Shown: positions 30,805 to 38,576 of the stretch, one piece after another
Layout: every line of letters begins with the position of its first letter
How positions within the stretch are numbered: the stretch's first letter is position 1
From: Serpula lacrymans var. lacrymans S7.9
Lineage: Eukaryota > Basidiomycota > Agaricomycetes > Boletales > Serpulaceae
DNA length: 64,000 bases
Direction of reading: 5' to 3'
Assembly (NCBI RefSeq): GCF_000218685.1
Contig: NW_006763300.1
Coordinates: 641,360-705,359, forward strand
Notes under the pieces: generated by a model
What the model saw: the letters and a program-made list of their open reading frames with translations, nothing else
Database searches by the model: none
Told to the model about the DNA's origin: nothing
Program-made: the position numbers and the translations under genes

Positions 30805-32797
30805 TTCTGCCCCCCTATCATGATTAGCTCGTCTCGAGAGTAGATTGGCTTTGATGTGTTTGGTTCCTGGAGTGTGGTGTAATGTGAATTTATAGTTGCT
30901 TAACTCCGTGACCCATTGTGCCTGTCTCTGATTGAGTTTTTGATTTTGTTTAAAGTATAAGAGATTCTGGTGGTCTGTCCAGATCTTGAAGTCCTCTTTT
31001 GCATCAATTAGATAGTGTTTCCACTCTTCTAGTGCCGTCATATATGCAATAGGTTTTCATATGCTATTCTGTTGTTGTGATAATACTGCCCCCATGGCAA
31101 AATCACTACTATCTGCTTCTACTTTGTACTTTCCATCATCGGCTGGTAAGGCAAGGACTGGGGTGGAACTAACTTGGTATTTGAGTTCTTTAAATACTGT
31201 TAGTTGTTCCGGTCCCCATGTAAACTCTTCTTTTCCAGTCAATTTGGTTAGTGGTTTGGTGATCAACCCAAACCCTTCTATGAAGCATCTATAGAAGTTG
31301 ACAAAGCCTAAAAATGCTTGTACTTCCTTCTTTGACTTGCATTCTGGCCAGTCTAACATCCCTTTTACTTTAATCAAATCCATGCCAATTTTGTTTTGTG
31401 ATATGATTAGACTGAGGTATTCTACTGAGGTTTCTTCGAAATCACATTTTTCTGGTTTCAAGTATAAGTGATTCTTTCGTAATATATTTAGTACTCAGCG
31501 CGTTATTGCCCAATGTTCTCCCATAGTGGTTGTAAAGATCATGATGTTGTCAAGGTATATTACAACCTTTCCTTCATCAATCAGATCTTTAAATAGTGCA
31601 TTCATCATCGTTTGGAAGGTTGCTGGTGAATTTGTAAGACCAAAGAACATTACTAGTGGTTCGTACAGCCCTTTATTTGTTCTAAAGGCTGCTTTCTCTT
31701 TGTCTCCTTCTATGATTTGAATGTTGTTGTATCCCCATTGTATATCCAATTTTGTGAAGTATTTAGCTCCACGTAGTTTATCTACCAGTTTGTTTATTAA
31801 TGGTAGTGGGTATTGGTTTTTGATGGTGATATCATTCAGTTTTTGATAGTCCTGCACCTGTCTGAGTTTTCCATCCTTCTTTTTGACAAAAAAGAATGGT
31901 GAGACAAATGGAGATTTGGGTGGGTGTATCCTGCCTGATTCCAAATTTTCTTTGATGAACTCATCCAGTTGTTTTTGCTCTCCTAACACTAAGGGATATA
32001 CTTTGCAATCTAGTTTGTGTTTCCCTGGGATCAGTTCTATGGCATGATCTCATTTGCGTCTTTCTGGTAGTGCGTTAAAACTCTCTTTATTGAATACGTC
32101 TTTGTAATTGTGAAGATATTTTGGAACTATCTTGTCAAAACCTCCTTCCTTTTGATCTTTTCCAGCAGCTTCGGCAAGTTGTTGTGCTGTTGTGCCTGTA
32201 GCTCTTATCTGGTCAAGATGTTCTGGAGTTTTGGTTCTTTCATATTTAAGTAGATCTACCTGGATTAGTTGATCCCCTTCTGGGAAGTCTACTTCTTCGG
32301 AGTATATTTTTGGGTCTTCCTCTGGATCAGAGAGTCGGACCTTTTGTTTGCATTCCTCCAGACATCTCTCAAACTTCATATCCAATTTCTTCCAGTTAAT
32401 GTTTGGATTGTGTTTTAATAACCATTCATGTCCTAGGAACATCCTTCTACTGCCAAGATTTGTGACAGCAAAGTGAATTCTTTCAGAATGGTCATCAATT
32501 TCCATTTTGAGTTTGACAAAATGCTGCACTTTTCATTTCACTGTGCGCTGCTTCTGCTGTGGTTGTACTTTTGTTTAGGGTTTCTTTCACCAGTCCCTTC
32601 TTCTGGTGTGCATTTTTCATGTCGTTCCTTACTTCTTTCTTTGTCTTTGATTCCTTGCATAAATATTTTTCATTTGTAACTATAGTACAGGTGGAATCAT
32701 TGACAGGGAGAATGGAGAAGGGATTGTCATATTTAGGCTTGGCTGACTGATGCTTCATTGGTTGCCTCTTCAAAAATCCAATTTCAGAGCTTTGCAC
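30805..32797 (-). pseudogene. pol: E3 pol (protease, RT, RNase H), heavily mutated
   Basis: Pieces: the -1 entry 'GFLKRQPMKHQSAKPK' (about 32720-32780), protease C-terminal part ('MFLGHEWLLKHNPNINWKK'), RT ('SGRIHPPKSPFVSPFFFVKK', 'FTKLDIQWGYNNIQI'), RNase H ('EADSSDFAMGAVLSQQ', 'WTDHQNLLYFKQ'). The RT motif reads 'YLDNIMIF' where E1 and E2 have YLDD, so the catalytic Asp pair is lost. Several substitutions and stops are what C-to-T/G-to-A change at CGN or TGG codons would give, e.g. 'RRK*DHA' for RRQWDHA near 32045. The N-terminal half of the protease with the DSG site is not readable. Confidence 0.88.
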
Positions 32798-33383
32798 TCT
32801 TTTTTTGACAATGTCACTATCATTGCATGCAAGTCAATCTTGTTCTTCCCTTCTGTGGGACAGAACTTTCCAATATGTCCTTTGACTCTGCATTTGAAGC
32901 AGAGTCCTTCTTTTCTATACTTGGCTTTGTCTGTTTCCATGGGTTGCCCAGCACCCAAATAGACAGTTCCGGTTCTGTCTTTGGTTCCAGAACAGGTTTT
33001 CTTTCCTCCTCCGTTGTCCTTCCTCATTCCAGTCCTCTCTGTCTGACCGAAATACCTTTTCTTCTCTTTTTCTTGTTCTCTCCAGATCTGATCGTAGTTT
33101 AGAAGGAGTTTCCTCCATTCTTCATATCTGTTAGGTGGTATCCCACTAATGTAAAGCTTATCCACCAGCGTTCTGAGGCTATCCAATGTTCTAGATCGTC
33201 TCTACGCATATACAGGAGTTCACCGACAACAAGTTGGATTGATACACCTCTGTGAAAATCATAGATACTGTTTTTCTCTTTTGATAATTGGGTCCTCTTC
33301 TGTCCCAAACTATCATGTATGTAAAGTAATGTAAAAGTAGCTAAAAAGGTAGGTAAAATGTTTTGTAATAATTTGGGGTCCAA
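32770..33383 (-). pseudogene. gag: E3 ORF1/gag remnant with internal deletion
   Basis: The ORF1 text 'GVSIQLVVGELLYM' and 'DDLEHWIASE' runs straight into the late capsid region 'LVDKLYISGIPPNRYEEWRK', so several hundred bases covering most of the capsid are deleted around 33180-33200. The knuckle 'CFKCRVKGHIGKFC' and the end 'ECKALKLDF' remain. The stop is TGA at 32770-32772 in shifty context. Confidence 0.8.
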
Positions 33384-33462
33384 ACGGTTGTCCCAAAGTG
33401 ATCCGCTTATTAGGCTGTTAATCCCTCTCCAACTGGTGGACGCAAGTGTGTGGCCTGGTCAG
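33371..33462 (-). promoter_or_regulatory. E3 conserved structured leader
   Basis: Minus-strand counterpart of the E1/E2 leader: CTGACCAGGCC ... CTTTGGGACAACC ... GGACCCCAAAT. The outer hairpin pair is T-A here against A-T in E1 and E2, a compensatory change. One inner C is U, giving a G-U pair. Confidence 0.65.
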
Positions 33463-33498
33463 AGGTATTCAAAAGTGAAACTATGTAAAAGGTTTTAA

Positions 33499-33753
33499 CT
33501 AAATTTTTCTCGGTTCCACACCGGGTAAAGTTGTAACTAGTGGGATGGGAGTGAGAGGAATTTCCTCAAGAGATTCTATGTCTCTGGGGGAGAAGGAGAT
33601 GATGGTTGATGGACATGAAGGAATAGGAAGTGTTGTGGTAGGGGTTGAGTTGGTAGATATTATAGTTGTGTAGACAAGATAGAGGATGATGAATAGGATT
33701 GGTAAGGCAAAGGTTAGGATGATGGTGATAATAGTAGCTGCTGTTAGAATCAT
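33499..33753 (-). CDS. E3 ORF0, small membrane protein
   Basis: An 84-codon frame still open in an otherwise decayed element. Hydrophobic N-terminus 'TIITIILTFALPILFIILYL', then a Thr/Ser/Pro-rich linker, 'STIISFSPRDI', 'IPLTPIPL' and the terminal 'LPGVEPRKI'. The order (membrane helix, TI.SF.P, IPLTP, GVEP) is the same as in E2 ORF0. Confidence 0.6.
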   Translation of the reverse strand: MILTAATIITIILTFALPILFIILYLVYTTIISTNSTPTTTLPIPSCPSTIISFSPRDIESLEEIPLTPIPLVTTLPGVEPRKI

Positions 33754-33781
33754 AGACAGTGCTTTGACTAGCTGTTGATTG

Positions 33782-34111
33782 TGTGATACCCTGACCCTAT
33801 ACCAAGCTAACAGAGGTCAAGAGTTTTTAATCACAAGCAGTGTCTTAACAAGTGTAGAAGATATTGATCAACAGCTGAGGGATAGGTACATGAAGTAGCT
33901 GGTATATATACTACAGAACATGTGTTAGTAACAAGGTGTTGACTAAGTGTCATGTGTAGGGCATGAGGCATTTGTAATTGTCTTTGTAAGTAGCTATGTC
34001 ATAGGTCATGTGATTAGTCACGTGACTATAATAAGATAAGATTTGAAGAGATAATAGATATGATTGACTAGTTATCAGTAGAGATAGTTTCAGAAGTAAG
34101 GGGTCGTGACA
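33782..34111 (-). repeat. E3 5' LTR
   Basis: 330 bp; minus strand TGTCACGACCCC...GGGTATCACA. U3 has TCACGTGA and TCACATGA 12 bp apart (34018-34025 and 34006-34013). TATATATA lies at 33903-33910 and the self-primer sequence AGCTGTTGAT at 33867-33876. The matching primer site is 33770-33780. Confidence 0.85.
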
Positions 34112-34284
34112 AGAATACTGTTTTTGCCGTAATATAAGGGATGATTCAGCAGTCTCCCTTTGATTCATTCCACATCTCACATTCATCAAACTTTCATAAA
34201 AATCCTCCAATAACAATTTCATTTGTTCATCAACACTTTAAATCCAATCATTGTAATTCATCTGTCATTTTTATTCACCCACCC

Positions 34285-34633
34285 TGTCACAATCTCAAAC
34301 TCAAACCCTAGTTCAACCCAAAACCTCAGACAAAGACATTATTACTATAGTTTCCCCTTATCTAGAATAATCACATTGTTATCTTATCTAAGCTGACCTT
34401 ATCTTATCTAGTCACCTGACCAGTCACCTGACCTATGACATAGATACTTACCAAGCACCTCACGCCTTACGCGTGCTACTCAGTCAGCACCTCATGTTAG
34501 TTAGTATATATACAGCCCTCTTCATGTACATATTCCCCAGTTGTTGATTTAATCTTTATACTATTGTTCTTGACTCTGTTGGCGATTCAATAATTGCACT
34601 TCCGTTTACTCAGTATAGAGTGTAGCTTTCACA
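34285..34633 (+). mobile_element. Solo LTR of a related Gypsy family
   Basis: 349 bp, TGTCACAATCTC...GTAGCTTTCACA, flanked by the 5-bp duplication CACCC (34280-34284 and 34634-34638). It contains paired TCACCTGAC motifs (34412-34420, 34424-34432), TATATATA at 34505-34512 and CAGTTGTTGATT at 34538-34549, the same order as in E1-E3. No internal region follows, so it arose by LTR-LTR recombination. Confidence 0.88.
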
Positions 34634-34638
34634 CACCC

Positions 34639-36218
34639 CCTATTCCCACATTATTTCATAGACAATATCTTATAGAAACAAATTGTATTGCCCTTTACTA
34701 CCCAAAACACAATACATAATCAGATTAGGCATCTCAATTATCTCACCCTCTATTACAGCACCTATTTCAAAATTTCACAATACAATATATCCCAATAAAA
34801 ATCCTTCAACCACTCTTTTCATCCTCACCACCTTCAAATACATTCCTCTCCTTCCATTGCTTTAAAACCACTTTTGTCCACTTCATCTTCCTCACTACTA
34901 TTGCCTTCTCTCCCTTATCATTCTCAACAATTATCCACCACAAATACACCTCAAACTAATCTCTCTTTTACACCTAACCCCATATAAGTCCCCCGTTATT
35001 CATTGTGCTCTAATATCAGATGCACTGTCATCACCACACACACCCATCATTTTGATCCAATTACTCACCAGCCCATAACATTCCATTATTCCATGTCCGT
35101 TCCCCTTCCCCCCAAGACAGAATGCTTTTCAACACACAATGTTTGATCCCTAGCATATAGACCTCATTTCTTAGTGTTATCAGGGGCATAATTCTGGTCA
35201 CCATGGTTCAGGACTTTGTTCATCCACAAGCTACCCAATCCTTCACCAGCATGGACCATCTATCAATGTCGCAACCTCAATAAGGTTATCCGAGCAGAGT
35301 TGATAATTCCCACTACATGGTGCATCAAAAAGAATGAAATAGGTGTCAGAAAATAATTACAACAGTTCCTCCGTAAGGCTTCATCTGCAACTTAAAAAAC
35401 CACAACGACATACATAAGGTAAACAATCTCATACATCACTCTTGTTCCCTAGACCAAACAACACACCACTGACACCTTTTCCACAGTTGCTCAGGCAATA
35501 TGATTCCCGCCTACCCTCGCAGCTTATCATTTTTTTTACAGGCCTACAGTTCGGTCAGCTACAAAGCCCACACCTATACCCACAAATCTTAATCTTGATC
35601 ATGATCACTCCCTTTTTACATATATATCATATATAATACATTATTTTGTTATTCTCCTTAAGTGACTAACAAAGAGCCTCAGTAGCATTATAGACAACTT
35701 TGACTGCTCTTGTGAAGGCATTCAAGCTCCACACAAATATATTCCCACTTTTCAAGCCAGTCACTTTGCTCAAAATATGTTAAGGTGGCTGGCTCAACAC
35801 GTGGGAGTATATTTCCAACAAGTGCAGACCTGCAGACTCACTCCATTGTAGTTTTCAGCACTTTTTTCTCAATCCCATGGTTGATCCCTGTGGGTCAATG
35901 ACATATAGGTGTTTCGACATCAGGACTACAGTATACTCAGTTCTCTCCCAGACACCTTTAGCATCTTACATTGTGTAAGGCCCTTGGTTCTAGCAAGCAA
36001 CTTAATTGTATTTGCCAATATAGTGCCCTGTTTGTACACTAATGCAAGTAGCCTTTGAAATCTCATCAAATGTCAGTACCTACAGCACAAGAATAATTAG
36101 TTCTTTCTACTAAGGAGATATATACATATTTTTTGTTTCCACAGCCAGCTGGCATATTATTACTTTAGAGAACTGTGACCTTCAGAGTTGTCAGAGTTTT
36201 GGAGGATTAATGTGAGGC
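34639..36218 (-). other. A+T-rich decayed repeat DNA, possible ORF fossil at 35640-36090
   Basis: About 1.6 kb without an intact gene. On the minus strand around 35640-36090 the reading 'TFDEISKATCISVQTGHYIG', 'VWERTEYTVVLMSKHLYVID' and 'GNIFVWSLNAFTRAVKVVYN' is protein-like, with about five stops in some 150 codons. I do not recognise it; probably a decayed transposon ORF. The rest is pyrimidine-rich on the plus strand and shows nothing I can name. Confidence 0.35.
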
Positions 36219-36332
36219 CATCAGGAAAAACACTTTGGCTATATAAACTCTTATAACACTATAGTTTCACAAATAGCTGTTATAGTGATCATAGCTGCAA
36301 TAGAAACCCCAGCATCTATTTGGGAACAATGT

Positions 36333-36676
36333 TGTCACGATCGTACCCATCTGACCCAGCTTTCTTATCTAATCAACAGATAGAGACTCTTGTTTCACCT
36401 TATCTAATCTCCTCCTGATCTAATCTTATCAAGTATCACGTGATCTATTAGTAATACACATTACCAATCAGCCTCACTACATACACATGTTCATTACCAA
36501 TACGCTACGTCATACCTCCCCGTAGCCTCATGTTCTTTACTATATAACTAGCACGATATCCATGTATATACCCCAGTTGTAGATTTACTCTTTTATACTT
36601 GCTTGTCTGAACACTTGTTGTTAAGATTTAAGTCCTACGCTGCTCGGGTCACCGGCATACAGCTAGGGTCTTTACA
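36333..36676 (+). repeat. E2 5' LTR
   Basis: 344 bp, TGTCACGATCGT...GGGTCTTTACA. One CACGTG (36437-36442), TATATAA at 36541-36547, and self-primer sequence AGTTGTAGATT at 36575-36585, 34 bp after the TATA start. Confidence 0.95.
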
Positions 36677-36677
36677 C

Positions 36678-36688
36678 AATCTACAACT
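36678..36688 (+). promoter_or_regulatory. E2 primer-binding site (self-priming type)
   Basis: AATCTACAACT is the exact complement of AGTTGTAGATT in the E2 LTR and differs from the E1 pair at the same position on both strands. Confidence 0.8.
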
Positions 36689-36702
36689 CGGTACGACACC
36701 TG

Positions 36703-36966
36703 TTGATGAGCAAAATCACAGCTATCCTTATCATCACCCTATTCCCCCTCATCGCACTCTTACTCTTTGGCATTGCCAAAATATACGTTCACCTCACAAA
36801 AACTACCATCACATCACCTATCACCCGACCCGACACCATCACATCATTTTTTCCTGCCAACGTTTCACCCACAGAAACGTTTGTTGACATCCCCCTCACT
36901 CCCCCTTCCAACCCAGTAGCTAGAACCCTTGACGGCGTGGAGCCCGATAGGTACTACTTAGTTTAG
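36703..36966 (+). CDS. E2 ORF0, small membrane protein
   Basis: An 87-codon frame. Hydrophobic N-terminal helix ('AILIITLFPLIALLLFGIAK') followed by a basic/polar segment, then 'RPDTITSFFPANVSP', 'FVDIPLTPPSNPVA' and 'LDGVEPDRYYLV'. It is the full-length version of the ORF truncated in E1 and also present in E3. It ends 18 bp before the structured leader. As the first ORF after the transcript start it should be well translated. Role unknown; a membrane-anchored accessory protein is an inference from hydropathy alone. Confidence 0.62.
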   Translation: MMSKITAILIITLFPLIALLLFGIAKIYVHLTKTTITSPITRPDTITSFFPANVSPTETFVDIPLTPPSNPVARTLDGVEPDRYYLV

Positions 36967-36984
36967 ATAAACTTCCGTACACTT

Positions 36985-37077
36985 CTGACCAGGCCGGGCA
37001 CTTGCCTCCGCCAGTCGGAAAAGACCTGCACGCGGTTACTCGCTGGGTATCATTGGGACAACCGTTCGGACCCCAAT
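36985..37077 (+). promoter_or_regulatory. E2 conserved structured leader
   Basis: Counterpart of 24680-24771, ctgaccaggcc to ggaccccaat, with hairpin ATTGGG/CCCAAT. The middle (about 37015-37050) is variable while both ends are conserved, as expected for a folded RNA. Confidence 0.65.
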
Positions 37078-37165
37078 TACTATACAATTAGAACAACGAT
37101 ATCTCTCAGATTAGATTAGTTACATACACAGTCAGTGCGGGACAGAAGAGGAACCGCTTGGCTAA

Positions 37166-37735
37166 AAAGAGAAACAGATAGTCTGGTTGAACTTATTCGA
37201 GAAAGTGTTGATCCGATTTATCATCGGGGAACTCTCGTATATGCAACCTGGTGATTTCGAAGAGTGGTTGGCAGAACAACGCTTCCATTCTGAGAATAGA
37301 ATAGCCTGGGAAATATACTTCACTTTTCCAGAGATAGAACCGATCAGAACAAGATACCACACCCCTTACCCTGATCATGACGACGGCAGCATTCGGAGAG
37401 TGGCGAGGTCCGCCAGAAGGGCAGGACACACCAGAAATGGGGATGGGAGAATTGTCGGGCGCGCTCCCGCCTTTAGAACCCCAACCCCCGACATCGCAGG
37501 AAGCTGGACTGGAACAATACGTTCAGACCAGGATAGAGCAGGAGCAGAGGAGGCTCCACGATTTATACGAGACACAGCTGAAAGAGGCCAAAGAAGAAGT
37601 AGACGAATTGCTAGCCAAGCTGAGGTTAGTTACGTCGAGTTCTTCTACGTCCGCTCCAGCCGCATCCGCACCGCCGCCACCCGCTACGCAGCCGAAGCGC
37701 GTAGACAGAACCAGAACGGCTCTCCAGAAGCCTGA
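37166..37735 (+). CDS. E2 ORF1, basic protein overlapping gag
   Basis: The frame is open from 37166, but the first ATG is the conserved one in 'GELSYMQPGDFEEW'. It shares 'FPEIEPIR' with E1 ORF1, then becomes Arg-rich ('RRVARSARRAGHTRN', 'RGQRRSRRIASQAEV') and runs about 360 nt into gag in a different frame. Gag is in the +1 frame relative to ORF1, as in E1. Start and mode of expression are unclear. Confidence 0.5.
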   Translation, partial: KEKQIVWLNLFEKVLIRFIIGELSYMQPGDFEEWLAEQRFHSENRIAWEIYFTFPEIEPIRTRYHTPYPDHDDGSIRRVARSARRAGHTRNGDGRIVGRAPAFRTPTPDIAGSWTGTIRSDQDRAGAEEAPRFIRDTAERGQRRSRRIASQAEVSYVEFFYVRSSRIRTAATRYAAEARRQNQNGSPEA

Positions 37736-38570
37736 GAACTTTGATGGAGACCGGAAAAAGTATAAGGCTTTCCGCGAAGCCTTGATGCTTAATTTCGAAG
37801 ATGATGAAGAGTACTTCGCGGACGAAAGGAGAAAGATCGCTTACGTGCTTTCTTTCATGACAGGAGGAGCAGCGGCGGCCTTTAGAACAGAGTGGATGGA
37901 GACGAAAATGGAAAGGAGGATGCGGGGAGAAAGCATCAAAACCACTTACGAGAATTTCGAGTGGTTTGCTACAAAGATGGAAACTCGGTTCAAAAACGTT
38001 CACGAGCAACTCGCCGCACGCAACGACATAATGATCTTGCGACAAGGAAAGAACACGGCCGAGAAACACTTTGAGCATTTTGAAGAACTGAGGAGGGAGG
38101 CTGGTTACCTCCAAGTAGCCAATGAGGATTTCCTCATTTCACTTCTACGTAGGAACATGAACGAACCCCTGGTAAATCAGGTAATATACGGCGGCCGAGA
38201 GCCGGCTAACTACCAAGGGTGGAAGAAGGAATTAATCCGCGTTGACTACTTATGGCGTCATCGAGAGGCGGAGAAAGAAAGCTTCAGGAGTACGGAGAGA
38301 AAGAAGCCAGACGGAGGAGGAAAAACGACCGAACCAAGGGTCGAGAGAAAGAAGGATGCAACCGGGTACCTATATACCCAATCCGGTGACCCTATGAGGG
38401 TCGACAAAGCAGAGTACCGGCAGAAGGGACTTTGCTACCGGTGCGGTGAAAAGGGACATTGGTCCTTCGAATGCAAAAAGGAGGCACAAGCAAAGCCTCA
38501 GTTTAACGTGAGAGAATTCCTGCAGAAGATGACTGCAGAGGAAAGAGCAAAAGTCCTCCAGGGTTTTTAA
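37377..38570 (+). CDS. gag: E2 gag polyprotein
   Basis: An intact 397-codon frame from ATG 37377 ('MTTAAFGEWRGPPEG') to TAA 38568-38570. A Pro-rich N-terminus is followed by a coiled-coil-like helix ('LKEAKEEVDELLAKLR'), an Ala/Pro/Ser linker, the capsid region ('TALQKPENFDGDRKKYKAFR', 'IAYVLSFMTGGAAAAFR', 'FLISLLRRNMNEPLVNQVIY') and one CCHC knuckle 'CYRCGEKGHWSFEC'. It ends 'MTAEERAKVLQGF' at the shifty stop. It forms the virus-like particle in this element class. Capsid blocks match E1 closely although the linkers differ. Confidence 0.92.
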   Translation: MTTAAFGEWRGPPEGQDTPEMGMGELSGALPPLEPQPPTSQEAGLEQYVQTRIEQEQRRLHDLYETQLKEAKEEVDELLAKLRLVTSSSSTSAPAASAPPPPATQPKRVDRTRTALQKPENFDGDRKKYKAFREALMLNFEDDEEYFADERRKIAYVLSFMTGGAAAAFRTEWMETKMERRMRGESIKTTYENFEWFATKMETRFKNVHEQLAARNDIMILRQGKNTAEKHFEHFEELRREAGYLQVANEDFLISLLRRNMNEPLVNQVIYGGREPANYQGWKKELIRVDYLWRHREAEKESFRSTERKKPDGGGKTTEPRVERKKDATGYLYTQSGDPMRVDKAEYRQKGLCYRCGEKGHWSFECKKEAQAKPQFNVREFLQKMTAEERAKVLQGF

Positions 38571-38576
38571 AGAGGC
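38562..38576 (+). promoter_or_regulatory. E2 gag-pol -1 frameshift site (shifty stop)
   Basis: GGT TTT TAA AGA GGC, identical to E1 over at least ggtttttaaagaggccagcg, whereas the bases that follow differ. The -1 frame continues 'FLKRPAVTHQPAAPKD', homologous to E1 'FLKRPAVPHRQTEPKD'. Confidence 0.65.

Larger units (their letters stand above)
30805..34111 (-). mobile_element. Decayed Ty3/Gypsy element E3 (5' part; interrupted by E1)
   Basis: The minus-strand copy contains, from right to left: 5' LTR 33782-34111, primer site, ORF0, leader, a gag with a large deletion, and pol to the end of RNase H. It continues at 23813-24002 beyond E1. Integrase, chromodomain and 3' LTR are missing. Many lesions (stops, frameshifts, Arg to Gln/His/Trp changes) show it is much older than E1 and E2. 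Confidence 0.9.
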
